Positions 1 to 11,992 of a stretch of 64,000 nt of DNA are shown in pieces. The DNA comes from Reticulascus tulasneorum (Eukaryota > Ascomycota > Sordariomycetes > Glomerellales > Reticulascaceae). Within the stretch, counting starts at the first letter, position 1. Every line of letters begins with the position of its first letter. The notes beneath the pieces are model-generated. The model ran no database searches. It had not been told where the DNA came from and saw only the letters and a list, made by a program, of their open reading frames with translations. The translations under genes and the position numbers were made by a program. The stretch covers positions 1,302,001 through 1,366,000 of the forward strand of contig LSAX01000002.1 in the NCBI GenBank assembly GCA_001557505.1, given 5' to 3'.

Positions 1-1563
1 CTTTGGGATCAGCGGGCTGGGCTTCGACCTACCACTCCAGGACGATCGCCTATTAAATGATGGTGAAGTAGGTAGGCCTTCACCATCGTATTCGATTTCT
101 ATCGGTGAAGTTGAACGCTCCCCGGCTGGCCAATGCAACGATGGTGAAGTAGGTGCGTATGCAAGATCATCTACAGATCCTCCTGGTGAAGTCGGATGCT
201 CGCGGCCTAGCAAACTTAATGGTGGGCTCTTGCCATAGATCTCGGAAGACCTCCTGGAAAAGCTGCCTAGAAAAGCTCTCATTTGCCTTGGGGAGGGTGA
301 GCTCAGTGATGAAGCGATTGGGGCACTTGAATCGTGTACTGCGCGAGTCGATGAGTCCGCTTGTACGGGAGTGGGGGAAGATGGGCCGTGAATAGATGCA
401 GACTTGAGGGGTTCGGGTCGCGAGCTCAGGGGCGGATAATCCGTGTCTACTTGACGTTGAGATGAAGGCGAGACCTGTTCTCTAAGCAACTTTGCTGCCG
501 CTGGCTTCGGGGAGGAACTAGCAGATTCCAAACCCTGCGCAGCTCTCTTGCGGGGAGGCTTGCCATAGTCTTTCTCCTCGTCGCTATCATCTCCTAAAGT
601 CCGTTTCCTCCCTGTGACATCTCGCTTTATAGCGGCAGCGACCTCCTTCTTCGTTATGGCCGCAACCTCCTCTCTTGTAAATAGCTGCTGAGCACCAGAT
701 TGAGGCTCTGGCACTGGCTTATCGCCAGTGTCTTCGCCAGTCAGCTCCCGAGCCTCGGAATCTCCAGTTTGAGCTTCTCTAGCGCCCTTTGCTGCTGCTA
801 GTCTCTGCTTCGAGGAGACTTGCCGCTTATGACGATCGTCGAGCCTCCCAGAGGCTTCACTGGTGAGTGGGTTTCGTCCCGCATCCAAGGTCGTCCAGTT
901 GGGTTTCTGCTCTTGAGCAGGTTTAGGGACCATCGGGTCTTCTGTTTCCCCGCTGTCGCGGGTATCTCTTTTGGAAGAAGGTCCAGCGGCAGGCTTGGCT
1001 GCGGGAGGGCTGGATTTGAAAGGCTTAACTAAAGGAAGCTTCGCCAAAATCGAAGGTGGCCTGGCCATAGGCTTTGTGCCTAAGTGCATTGAGCCAGGCG
1101 GAGGAAGTTCTAGCCTAGTGCTGGGTCCAGAGCCAGTTGCCGTGACCGCAGGCACCGAAGTTGGCTCCTGGGCCAGACTGGTACCACGCCTCTTCGCTGC
1201 CGTTGTGATTGCCTCCATGGAAGCGTCAATCATATCTAACGGCCGCTTCCTCGTGCTCTCAGGAACCGAAAGGCCTGCCTTGGCCATGGAAGCTTCTATG
1301 GATCGGATGTGCGAGTCGATCTTTTGCCACTCTTCGTCTAGCAGCTGCGTCGCTGCGGTGATCTTCCCCGGATGCCACTTTTTCACTTGTAAACCATTGA
1401 GGACTGTTTGCGTTGCCAGCAAGTCCTGGTCAAGTCTTTTGAGCCGTGCAAGGGTGGGGACGGCCTTGCCTCTGCCCTGCTTGTATTCCCACCATGTTTG
1501 CCTCCTGGTGCTCGCTATCCTCAAAATTTCCTCAAGAGCCTTTTGGAAAGATATGGCATTCAT
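1..1563 (-). CDS. Hypothetical low-complexity protein, C-terminus off the window edge
   Basis: The minus strand is open for 521 codons from the ATG at 1563-1561 down to base 1, so the protein is truncated by the window edge. The family is not recognised. The first about 95 residues are well ordered and charged, rich in Trp, Leu, Lys and Glu, and look like a helical domain. The rest is low complexity, rich in Ser, Pro, Ala and Lys. A basic/acidic stretch (codons near 540-620, with DDSDEEKDYGKPPRKRA) looks like a nuclear localisation signal. The last about 50 residues before the edge carry four evenly spaced TSP motifs (PTSPGG, PTSPSL, STSPIE, PTSPSF). The start is the first ATG of the frame before the ordered domain; an upstream exon cannot be excluded. 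A nuclear role is inferred from composition only. Confidence 0.65.
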   Translation of the reverse strand, partial: MNAISFQKALEEILRIASTRRQTWWEYKQGRGKAVPTLARLKRLDQDLLATQTVLNGLQVKKWHPGKITAATQLLDEEWQKIDSHIRSIEASMAKAGLSVPESTRKRPLDMIDASMEAITTAAKRRGTSLAQEPTSVPAVTATGSGPSTRLELPPPGSMHLGTKPMARPPSILAKLPLVKPFKSSPPAAKPAAGPSSKRDTRDSGETEDPMVPKPAQEQKPNWTTLDAGRNPLTSEASGRLDDRHKRQVSSKQRLAAAKGAREAQTGDSEARELTGEDTGDKPVPEPQSGAQQLFTREEVAAITKKEVAAAIKRDVTGRKRTLGDDSDEEKDYGKPPRKRAAQGLESASSSPKPAAAKLLREQVSPSSQRQVDTDYPPLSSRPEPLKSASIHGPSSPTPVQADSSTRAVHDSSAPIASSLSSPSPRQMRAFLGSFSRRSSEIYGKSPPLSLLGREHPTSPGGSVDDLAYAPTSPSLHWPAGERSTSPIEIEYDGEGLPTSPSFNRRSSWSGRSKPSPLIPK

Positions 1564-2301
1564 GGCGTCTGCTTGATGTAGTACTTATTTTTGTGGCCTT
1601 GGATAGCGTGGTGGTGCTTCACGAAACTCAGCCAAGTTGGCGCAGCGATAATTTTGTCACGGATGATGATGCTTGACAAGAACAAGACACAGCCGAACGA
1701 CGAGGACTTCTCGAGACTTTGCTTTATAAAACTCTCAGTATTACCTCCTCCCAACTCTGACGGAACCGAAGCTGGTTTCCTTTGTCTCCCCCCTCCCAAA
1801 CAACGCCAGCAGAGGTTGGGTGCGGTTTGCTTCCCCGTGGAATCATCCGCATCCGGCACGAATATCCATTCGGTGTCCTCACTTTCGCCAAAGAACAATG
1901 AATCCTGTAAATTCCAACAAACAAAGACAACACCCAAGTGGTGGGGTTCCGCGAACAAATGCTTTCATGATTGCTAGGGGCAGGGACCGTGGAGTATTGG
2001 TTCCCCCCCTCTTATCCTTTGTTCGTTGTCGTCACCGTACCTGTACAAGTGCGATGCTGAACCAAATCCAACTATTCAGGCTCCCCGGGTATTGCGCTAA
2101 GGAGTGCGGGCCAGAGATTCCGGTCCATAGCCCCAAGCTTCCTCCACATCCTTCCTGCTTTAGCGGAAATAAGGCAACATAAACATATCCCTGATCCCAC
2201 AGCCTTGCTATCCGAGAGGTTTCCTACCTATCCATTGCCCAACCCTAGGCCGCTTTGGTGAGCTTGGCGACTAAGGATATCGAGCTGCCCAACATCAAAG
2301 C
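1564..2301. other. Intergenic, 5' flank of the edge gene and 3' flank of the bZIP gene
   Basis: No gene is supported here. Overlapping ORFs of 69-132 codons on both strands (1560-2182) mirror one another and lack recognisable motifs. The part next to 1563 should hold the promoter and 5' UTR of the minus-strand edge gene. Confidence 0.5.
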
Positions 2302-3306
2302 TTATTCATGCCATGTCTGAGGGGGTTGCTGGGTGTTTAGTCCACTGCTGCCGAAAGGGACGTTGGCCGGCGGCATCGACTCGGTTGGGCGCGTGCCTGG
2401 AGATATTGATGAGGGGGGTATGTACGCTAACGTAGACTGCGGAGGTCCATATCCGCTACTTGGCGTGTGTTTAGGTCGATCATCCAACTGCGAGGGTTGC
2501 GCCTGCGGAGGTATGCCCTCCAAGGGTGACTGCAGCCCGCCATACTGATTTAGTCCGTAGGTTGAGTGCGGGGTGCTGATGGTAGAAGAGGAAGAAGAGA
2601 TGGGAGGCGGACCCCAGCCGAATGATGGCTGACCGTGGGTTGCAAGTCTGCCCGTCGCCATCGAGATGGATGGAACGAAAGGTTCAGAAGAGATGTTTTC
2701 CCCCAACGAGGCTGGCTCCATGGCCCACGTGGATTGCGAAGGATGGTCTGTTGTTGAGTTGAGCCCATCCCAGGGCGAATTGCTCGTCGACACGCTCGAT
2801 AACGACAGATCGCTACTTTTTCGTCGACCCAAGGGCGGCGCGAATGGTACGTTCGGGTCAAGGCCGGACGGTCTGCGAGGACCGAGGCGGGCTTCGAGGT
2901 CTCGCACGGCAGCACCAGCACTGCCTTGCTCATGCAAGGGACGAAAAGACGCGTCGGATGTCGGGCCCAGATGACCGGTGTGGATGTATCGCTGGATGTA
3001 TTCGTCACCAATGCCAACGAGCTTGAGAAGCTCGCGAAGTTTCCGGTTCTCCTCCGCGACCAGTCGGGCCGCCTGCTGGACCTCCGCCGAGGCTTCGACT
3101 CCCTGGCGCTGATTTAGGCGTAGACGTTCCTCAAGCTCCTGCACGTATTCTTTCTTCTTGGCCCTTGAGCGTCGTTGGTTGTCACGGATTCGGCTCCTTT
3201 CCTACTCCCTTAGTTGAGCGTGCCGCCGATGGAAATGAACGCAACACTGCGCGATCAAGTAACATTGCAAGGAAAAGGGCCAGTCACGTACTAGATCTGT
3301 AGACAT
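2302..3306 (-). CDS. bZIP transcription factor
   Basis: Proposed join is complement(2302..3201, 3292..3306), giving 304 residues. Exon 1 is only five codons (MSTDL). It ends at a GTACGT donor; a 90-base intron ends in TAG at 3202, and the frame resumes directly in the basic region. Residues 6-50 form a bZIP: basic stretch RDNQRRSRAKKKEYVQELE with Asn13 and basic residues in the DNA-contacting spacing, followed by leucine/valine heptads to about residue 60. The remainder is Ser/Pro-rich and disordered, as in fungal regulators. A TAG lies in frame immediately before the basic region, so an upstream exon is required; the ATG at 3306 is the nearest that fits. A DNA-binding regulator is certain by family; target genes are unknown. 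More than 3 kb of non-coding sequence lies upstream, typical of a heavily regulated gene. Confidence 0.85.
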
Positions 3307-6300
3307 AGCTGAACTCTGCCTTACTGGGTGTCCAATGTAGGGTGGTCATGGATAGTAGGGCACGATGAAGATTCTGCTTCCGAGCCAACAGAGAATTTTC
3401 ACCCCCGGGTCTGTATGGGAAAGTATCGATGCCGTCGAGGGGGAGTGTAAGTAAAGTCCAATAGAGATGTACTAGACGGTCACCGGCGCAAAAAATACGG
3501 GTAGCTTAGGGAAGAGTGCACGGCCGACTAAAAGATAGAGAGAGAGAGACAAGAACGAGCAAAGATGAAAGAGGAATATTGGATCCGCCGTGGAATAACA
3601 GGGTGTCAAGAAACAAACTGATGGAATTGCGGCCTCTTCTCTGCAAGTGACATTCAACAGCAACAAGGTCAACCAAGGACGGTCCTGTCGTTATGCATAA
3701 AGATCTCCTTCTGCTAGCTTCTTGGGATATTTCCGAAGGGTTGGGTTGCAGGAGCGCTAAGCAGGGTAATGTATTGTCTGTGGGTTGGAGACGGGTTCCC
3801 GGTGGGGTTGGGTCTTCTAACCGTCCGTTTAATGCTTGCAGTGGGCGGACGCGGGTTGGTCGCCGAGGATGGCCATTCGGCGAGCATATAGCTACTCGCG
3901 GAGTCACTGGCAGTAGCGCGCCTCGTCCCAAAGGGCAGGGACCTGACACTAAGGCAGATCAGAATACCGAGCCTCTTCGACATCACCAAGGCCCGGGCCA
4001 ATTGGAATGGAGGAGTGCATGTACCTACGTCCGTAGGCTTCCAATATCGTCCCTGACGCCAGGCCTGGGATGGTGCAAAGAAAGTCTGGGACAGCCGGTA
4101 AGTGGGGATGTGATCGGAAGCGAGCAGCAACCCTTTCAGATTCCGAGTTGCCATGTGCCCAGAACAAACGCGGCTGACAAAAGGAGCAACAGGAAGGATA
4201 TTCTACGAAGCCCGTGCCAGCCACGGATGGGGCAACGGCCGTGAACCGAGTCCTGAGGGATGTAGGTGAATCCCTGTCTTACCACATGGTCGACGGCGAG
4301 GGTGCAGCAGAGCTCGCCAAATCGGGATGGGACAGCGCCCGAGTGGGGGGAAGGAGGAGAGCAATGTGGATGTGGACTACCGTACTGAGCAAAAGCAATG
4401 GACAGGTACGGTCATTTCCGTGATTGTTTGATTCGATATGTTGAATCTGGATCTCCTTGGCCACGTGGAGGAGCTGAGTGTGGCGTCTGCGTTTCGATGG
4501 AACATGAGAGTCATGGTGGCAGCCATCGCAATGTTTGTCCGATCTGAGGGGGGGACTTCCCAGTGACCCGAATCAGCGGTTTGCAGCCGTGCGTGCCATG
4601 CATCCATCTGGATTCAATACACATGGCATTCCACTAGCGCCCGTTCATGCCTGTTGTTCTGTCTCGGTTCTGGATCCCCCCCTCCTCCTAGACACCCCTT
4701 TTCCCATTCCAGGGCTGGAGGGGAGAGGGGGGGGTTCAAGGCGCCATCAGCTGGCTTTCGAGGCTTGCAAGCCCAGGTTAAACTCGGGGCATTCTTTGAT
4801 TCCTCGTGGCCATGGTGTGGAAGTCATGGGTTGGGAGTGGGAGGGGGCATTGGGTTGATTCTACCGTAGTCCTCAGCTCTTTTGTCTTGACCGCACGCTC
4901 TTGAGCCCAAGATAGCAAAGCGAACTTTGTCAGCTTCGCCTCTGGTGCTAGCTAGCCAGTAGCGCGAGGGACTTTTTTTTTTTTTTTGCTTGACATGTGT
5001 GTTGTGGATATTAAGCATGCCAAAAAAAAAACACACCAAGGCCCGTGTTTGAAAAACAGCACATGGGTTATGACGGGGTGGAGAAGAGGCTGAACGATTT
5101 TGACGATCCCGATGTGCAAACATTAGCCTGGCTCCCGCAATCTAACGCTACGGAATGCCCAGGTGATCGGGATTTGACGATCACCCGTACCCCCGGAAAG
5201 GGCCCCAAAAGGGGGATCGATCGTGGGTTCGGGCTGGACCCATTACGCTGGGACGCCTCCCATTGGCGACAATACGAGTGTCTGATGCTCTCCTCTTCCA
5301 TGACTTTGGGGTATAATTATTAAAACCCTGGTTCTGCCTAGTCGAAGGAGCCCGGCAGGACCGGCGATTATTAAATTGCTTGGTAAACATGGATACGGGG
5401 GGACGGAGGGATATCAGGGATATCGATAGTGTCCTCGTCTGTCCATCCCACATCCCTTCGGACGGCGGGGTCGTCGGGGGTGTTTTCTCCTAGCCAATTC
5501 GCATGTTGAGATGGCATGTTGAGGGTGCATGGATGGGGGACATGGGATGGATGGATGGATGGAGGACCCTGTAAGTAAGTATGTACATATGTAGCACACA
5601 CCACCAAAACAGCGCATGGATCGCGGCAATAGCCCGCCCTTTCAGAGCCCGCGTGTTAGCTCGCCCCCGGAACCATCCAGCTGGGATTTCCGCCTCGATC
5701 GAAATATTAGCTAAAACTAGATTAACGTCCCTTGGTTGGGATGGGACGGGTTGGGTTGGGACGGACCCCCTGGCATGTACGGACTACACACTCGGCATAC
5801 CTACAGACAACGTAACTTATGACATGTAGTCAAGTAGGTAGTACACATTTTCGTATCCAAAGCTGGATGGGAGGCTGCAGAGGGACACACATCACGCACG
5901 CACACACCCGCGCTATCAAAACTTCCATCACACCTACTAGAACGCGCACCAAACTGCTTTAGGCCGTGCCGCGGCTCCCTTTAGTCCTACCTAGTAACCT
6001 GTCGAGGAAAAAAGGTCCGCGGCCGAGACCAATAGGCCGGTCTGGCCTCCCCGCGCCCGACCAACCCTTTTCCGGATGGCACACACTTCTGACTCGTTGG
6101 GCACCAGGATCCCACCCCCAAATCTCGAACTTTATATCTCAAGCCGACTCGGCAATACCGAAACATGGGTGCCGTCAAAAATACTTGCTTCTCCGCCGCA
6201 TCGTCACATTTTTTCCCCCTTCCTTCCTTGTTCGCTCCTCTTTTCTTTTTCTTTTTTTTTCTTTTTTTCCCTCGCTTCTACTGACTGTTACGTGCTTTAC

Positions 6301-6588
6301 AAGCGAAATGACTCTCGCATCGACAACCACCCCCCCAATCATCCCATTCGCAAACTCCCCAAGCCAATGCGAACCCCAAATCCTGACACATGAAAATCGT
6401 ACGAGAATTTCGAGGCTGTAGTTACTAAACCGTCTTTAGGGCTGCTCTGGACTCCCGCCGTGGCACACAGCCCGCACTATTTGGAGCCCGCGTTGCTCCG
6501 TCCTCCGAACCTCTTTGAAGTCTGGGTGCCTCCATTCTCCGACCTGCCCGGCAGCTTTTTCTCTGCAGAATCGACACGCGACCAACGT
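3307..6588. other. Long intergenic region upstream of the bZIP gene
   Basis: About 3.3 kb with no supported gene; the ORFs on both strands are short, mirror each other and have no motifs. It holds homopolymer runs (T run near 4975-4987, A run near 5023-5031), a GGAT/GATG tetranucleotide repeat near 5540-5563 and a pyrimidine-rich tract near 6230-6270. It probably holds the promoter and possibly a long 5' leader of the bZIP gene and the 3' flank of the RING gene. Confidence 0.5.
5540..5563. repeat. GGAT tetranucleotide microsatellite
   Basis: Short GGAT/GATG tandem run (ggatggatggatggatgga) in the bZIP upstream region. It is a simple repeat with no other feature attached. Confidence 0.7.
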
Positions 6589-7521
6589 TCACCACTGTTT
6601 CAGCCACGCCACCATGTAGTTTACGTGGTACTCCTCCAAGACCACTCTCTCCATCTCGTCCTTCCTCTCCTCCAGATCCGCCCTCCTCGCTTCAAGCTCC
6701 ACTTTCCGTGTCTTCAGGTCCGCCTTGGTCGTTATCAGTGGAGCAGCATTCAGGTGGAGCAGCGCGGCATGGTGCCGCGCCCTGGCCTTCAGAAACCTAC
6801 GTTTGCACGCCGCATATCGCTGCTCTGCGACAAGTCTGAGAGCGACCCGATGGCAATCTACGCAGCGGTCGGGTACTCTCCCGCCGTCGGCAGTAGTCTT
6901 CGGTATCAAGAAAATGTCCTCCTTCGTAATCAGCCTCTCCAAGACCTTGTGCCCGCACGTCTTGTACACGAGATGCTCTCTGCAGAAAGGGCAGGTGTCA
7001 TGCTCCCGGAGCCACTGCCTCAAGCAATGCGCTCCTGCAATATGACCGCATGCCATGATTGCCGGGACCGAGTCCGAAAACCGCTCCCGGCCCCTCGATT
7101 TCTCCTTGTATTTCAAATGACTTACCTGGCAGATTTGACAAACTAGGTTCTGCGTATCGTCGACATCGAATGTGATTGTGGGGCACGGCACGAAACATTC
7201 ATCGGGGGAGCTGCCGTACTCTAGCTTGGACCAGGAAGCCACGTGGGGCAGAAGCTTTTGCTTCAGCCACGAGACCGCCCCTGAGCTCTCGTTGCCCTCC
7301 CTCCGCTTTCTTGTCGACAAGTACTGACGTTGTACCCGACTGAGACTCGGCAAGCTGATGTCTGGCATGGCTAGTGTCGCGAATTGAGTTCTTGCCTGGC
7401 TGTTGAGGCTGGAGGCTCGTGAACCGACGACGATATGTTGGCGGCGCCCAGAGTTTATTCTGCCCAAAAGCAAAGCTACATCCATTTTTTTGACCTGAGC
7501 CCTGTGGCGGCGGCAGGTCAT
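6589..7521 (-). CDS. RING-type zinc-finger protein
   Basis: A 310-codon reading frame ending at 6589. About residues 128-178 hold a RING-like cross-brace: CQIC, then CGHIAGAHC, then CPFC. The pattern CGHxxG is frequent in fungal RING proteins and replaces the usual fifth metal ligand with glycine; a nearby His may substitute. The last about 70 residues are strongly charged and predicted coiled coil (repeats of LKTRK, LEARR, LEERK). By family this would be an E3 ubiquitin ligase or an adaptor; the substrate is unknown. The start is uncertain: Met codons occur at 7521, 7485 and 7368. Coding-like sequence continues upstream in another frame (7480-7771), so an upstream exon is possible. Confidence 0.6.
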   Translation of the reverse strand: MTCRRHRAQVKKMDVALLLGRINSGRRQHIVVGSRASSLNSQARTQFATLAMPDISLPSLSRVQRQYLSTRKRREGNESSGAVSWLKQKLLPHVASWSKLEYGSSPDECFVPCPTITFDVDDTQNLVCQICQVSHLKYKEKSRGRERFSDSVPAIMACGHIAGAHCLRQWLREHDTCPFCREHLVYKTCGHKVLERLITKEDIFLIPKTTADGGRVPDRCVDCHRVALRLVAEQRYAACKRRFLKARARHHAALLHLNAAPLITTKADLKTRKVELEARRADLEERKDEMERVVLEEYHVNYMVAWLKQW

Positions 7522-7771
7522 ATATCCGGAGATAGAACCGACCGTTGACAGATAAAGCCGCGTTGTTTATAGCGCTTGTACTACGTCCAGCATCTTTTGT
7601 TGGTTCAGAGAACAGGAGTTCTCCCGCTTCTTTGGTCAAGTAGTCTTGCACAATGACCTTGTTACACCTGCCCACATTCTTTATTCCAGACCAGCCGGGT
7701 TTGTAGCCCGTCAATGCCAAGTGGTGGCCGCTCTCCCAAAGCTCTTTGACTTTCAACTCGCATCGCACCAT
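7480..7771 (-). other. Possible exon or gene remnant upstream of the RING gene
   Basis: Frame from the ATG at 7771 reads MVRCELKVKELWESG and continues through GRFYLRIYDLPPPQ with ordinary protein composition. The same frame continues to 7199 overlapping the RING frame, where its composition becomes less convincing. A weak GTCAAA donor near 7490 could splice it to the RING exon at the Met codon near 7368, but no good branch site is seen. Function is unknown. Confidence 0.3.
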
Positions 7772-10700
7772 GAGTGTAATTGGCAATCTCTCAGCCCTTC
7801 GCCCGTCACCGCATTGGACCTCTCCTCGACCACGAGAGGGTCGAGTAAGCGATGCGACATGTCTATTCTGCCAAGGAAATGAGATTTCGATTCACTGGGG
7901 GTCCTAAGACGTGGGTGTCGCAGACTGGAGGAGCACGCATACGCTATCGACGGGGGAAGGACTAACAAAGTGCTGGAATGTGGGGATTGTTCACTGAGAG
8001 TGTGGCGAATGAGGTAAAACAGTTCAAATGTCTCGAGATCTAGATCAAAGCATGCCGCACAGCATACGGCCTCATCGTTGTTCGTGTGATCCCATTGACT
8101 CACGGCTCGCCGAAATTGAACCACAGATCATTACCCCCTGATAGAAGCCATACCGGAGGAATGCGGCTTTATTTCCAGTTCCATGTTGTACGATCAGCCT
8201 AAGCGCGTTACTTGGTTGCTGTCTTGTTCATCTGCTCTCCTAAGCCCTTTCCAAGCCGGCATATCCCGTGCCTACCTCATGACCTCATTCATATCCAGAA
8301 ACCTAGATCGATCCCTTTTGTCCTCGGGGTCCTCGTTGCAGACTGCAGGCACATTCACAAACCACCAAAGCCAGCTTTGATCCTGTCTTGCAAGATCAGC
8401 TCTCTGCTCCTGCGCAAGCAGCTGGTGTTTTCGGTAGGTACAATGCTAAATCAACGGTTTCGAGGGACTCCTGCACCCGCGGGTCATCCAAGTGTACGAT
8501 GATGCCTTTCATGGCGGCCACAACCAGGCAGGGTGTGTGGTGAGCTCGCTGGAACTGAACATGTGCCCCAATCTGTCTGCGGGAACACGAACCAGTGAAG
8601 CCCCTGCGAAGACAGCTTTTCTCCCAACCGCCCAACGAAGTTACTTTCCTATGTAGCGAAGATGGTGATTTGGATGAGTCAGGTAGCGACCCGTCTCGTT
8701 CTGGACTCGGCTTTTCCAGCACTCCCATATGACATATCGATCCCTCGTCCTCGTTGGATCTGCAGTGCTATTTCCCAAGGGAATACGAGGTAAGGGTTTG
8801 ATTTGGCAGTCTCAAATAGAGTTAGAAGGTAGTCACTGTCGGCAGACGGCACGGGATCGCAGATCCAGCGACAGTCCGGCATTCAAGAAGATCACGCAGG
8901 GGAGACTCAGACGGCTATCTCCTAGACAGCTATCACCTCAGATCAGAGATTGACATGTCTCTGAACAAGTCGACTTCCGACGAGTTTGGCACCCGGATCT
9001 TGCCAGCATCCGCTGATCTCTAATGGGTCGCGAAGATCTGGCGATCTCGGTTTGAAACATTGTGCCTTTCCCTTGCTTGTTATCAACCAGCAGCTTCTTA
9101 TGTAGCTTACGCTGGCGTGATAGTGTATGGGGGCGTTGGTTCAAAATCCATCCGTAGCTTTAGTTGCGCCAGAATCCTTTTCATGGCTGGAAGGCATTTG
9201 GAGAGTCTCCTAGAGGAGCTAAGACGTTGCTCTGCCTGCAGCGCTTTCAAACGTTGCAAAAAGTGGTCTTGACTACTAGGCGCCTGTTCCTTAGGCATCA
9301 TGGGGCACGGCATAGTGACTCTCGCGGCGGCCAGCATGTAGTAGTCGGAGCTACGGGATGCTGTTTGTGGCACTTCTGAATAGGAGTAGCCGAAGTCTAA
9401 ACAGTGGCTGGCTGGCAGCCTTTTTTCAGGTTCCTCCTGTCATCTCCAAGCCACCCGAGCTAAAGAAGCTATTGCCAGACCAGTCGACATTGGTGTCTCG
9501 TACAGGAATACAACTGCCTTGCAGGGTGTCAGGGTGTCACTGGGCGAAGACTCTTTCAACAGTGCCAGGCGACCCATCATGCAGCCGCCGCATGCGCAGA
9601 AGAGTCATCTCGACCTCGTTATTCCCCTAAATCTGCCCATTACGGATCGTTGAAGGTGACTAGGGACATTTGGACGGCTAATAGCCACGACCCTAACTTT
9701 ATCAATGTTGACTGGCCATTTGGCCGACTATGCATCCGCTGTGCGTATCTTTTCCGGTTACGATCCCCAATAAGCAACCGCCGTTTTCCGTCCAGCTTGC
9801 GCATCTCACGAGAGGCCCCATGTTCGTACGTGACGTGAAAGCTCCTGCAATCTTACATATCATCCCGAGTTTTGCGAGCTCCGATCCCTTCAAATCGTTC
9901 CCCACAGTCTTACTCATCTTTGGAGACCACCTCAATCATGTAACCGTCATGTTCAATGGCAGCTGGATCGGAGATGAGGTTGGTTGAGACCGAATTGACG
10001 ATGGCGCATGTCAGCTCAGGCTGTCTGGTGGTGACTGGACGAATACTAGTGCTCTGAGATCAAAAACATCTCGTAGCTAATGGAATCTAACGAGAAATCA
10101 CAATTTATGTCAAGCTAGAGCTAATCCTGAAGGCCAGAGAACATAGCCATGCTGCAATCCGAAGTACAGACAGACTTTCTTACCCGGTATCCGTATATCT
10201 CGCCTTGTGCCTCCAGGTTTCCCGGCTGCAACCATCCCTACATTTTGCGCTCGACAGTGCTAGGCACTACGGATGGTCCTGCCCATTCAGGCGATGGCTG
10301 CGCTGGTACGATCCTGGAGAGAACATGACCAAGCTTATTTAAAAATGAAATCCATGTCAGTCTTGGCCGACTTCGCCTAAATTTCGCACCACTGCTTTGT
10401 CACGACAGTAGGCTCTTTGTTCTAAACTCATCGAGCTTATTGACTCCAGGCGGACCCGACAGTTTCATCTTCAGCAACTTTCTTGACTCCCAGTTCGTAT
10501 TATGCGATCGGCAGCCTTTCAGGCTTGATTGTCATCTTGTATGTGACCCTGTCCGCGGCAGCACGGAAGCGGAAGGTCGAGCGACGCGCTCCGAGCCACC
10601 AACCCGCCCTGAGCCCGCCCAGCAAGTCAATGTCAGTCAATGTCAGTCAATGTCAATCACTCGAGCCCTCTATTATGTGCTGTCTCAATAGAAAATTCGA

Positions 10701-11992
10701 AAGGCAAGCGATGCTTCTGCTTGAAATTGAATGAGGCGCCAAGACTATGTGTCCCTACCAAATGGCATGCATCTATAGGTGCAACCGAGACGCCTTAGTT
10801 CGATAGTCTGTATCGAATCCAATCATTGTTGGCCCATAGCCTGACGAATAGGTGTTTGCTGTATTCAAGGAGCTCGCCCACGCCAGCCGCATTCGTAGAT
10901 CCGTCAATTGGCATAGTCCGGAGACATCTTTGACCCTATTCAATGGCTCTCCAAGGTTCGGCACTGCCACCACAACATGCACCACATCGGTTGGTCAGCT
11001 TCCCGCGCCAGTCCAGCACCACCATCACTCGTTCGTCACGATTAAGCTTTATCGCCAAGTACCGGGCTCTGGGCCAATTCGAATCCGAGTGGTGCTAGTC
11101 CTGGGCTGTTTCGCTTTGAGCAGCAAGTTCTTGAGAAATGGCGAACAGCGCAATGCTTTCCGCATCCGGCCACCTGCTGACCTTCAAGAATGTAAGTTGA
11201 GGCACAACAATGATGTTCGGCAAAGGTTGATGCGGGGTCAAACGGTTGTCTCCTTTGTTACAAAACGCCAGCCTCGATGCTTTCATCTTAGTATCCCCTA
11301 AGCTGCTGACTCGATACCAACGACGTCCTCCCTCACAGAGCGGCACGGCTGCGCCTCCGCCTCTCTCCGCAAACCTGTGCTCCTAACGAGGATCCTTCCG
11401 CCGGGATCGCATTCTACGTGGTTGGCAGCCAATAGAGAGCGTCATGGCAAGGTTCCCGATCAAAGAGACGGCTCAAGCTTACCTCCTCATTATTGCTGAT
11501 ATTACAAGATCACTTGGTAATCAAGCCTCGTCAGATCTCTGTTTGCTTTGTCGTACTTCTAAGCCAGCCAGTGCCTGTCAGAGACAAGCAGGAATTATGT
11601 TTCCGACAAAACCCTGGGGGTGACACAACCCAAATGACGGGTGTGATTCCTGCAGTCAGATGCTCGTGGCAGCTTGCAGGCTGTGACACTAGAGGAATGG
11701 AAGTAGGATCTTCGGCGCTAATCCTCGCCGAAACAGCGAAAACCTCCGCCGGCGTCAATGGTTTCGAATGAAAGAAAGGACGCCAGGTTGACATTGGTGA
11801 GGAGACAAGGACTGACGTGTGTCTGGGCTGAAAGTGGTATATAGTTAGTAGTGCCCTCTTTGATCCGTGTATGGGATGCTGCCCACTCTTATACACCTCC
11901 GAAGGCTAAACTTGCTCAAACTATCTCATACTATCTCATAATCTCAGCCCTCTTTCGCCGTATTAGCCAACCGATCCTGACTTACATACAAG
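7522..11992. other. Gene-poor stretch with discontinuous coding-like pieces on the minus strand
   Basis: No intact gene is supported in about 4.5 kb. Several minus-strand pieces have protein-like composition but sit in different frames and end abruptly: about 7480-7771, 7753-8124, 8396-8882, 9107-9373 and 9650-10050. They could be exons of one large gene, or remnants of one broken by frameshifts. None has a motif I recognise. A 10-base direct repeat (GTCAATGTCA, three copies) lies at 10626-10655. Confidence 0.4.
10626..10655. repeat. Three tandem copies of a 10-base unit
   Basis: The unit GTCAATGTCA is repeated three times head to tail, with no gene around it. Confidence 0.8.
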
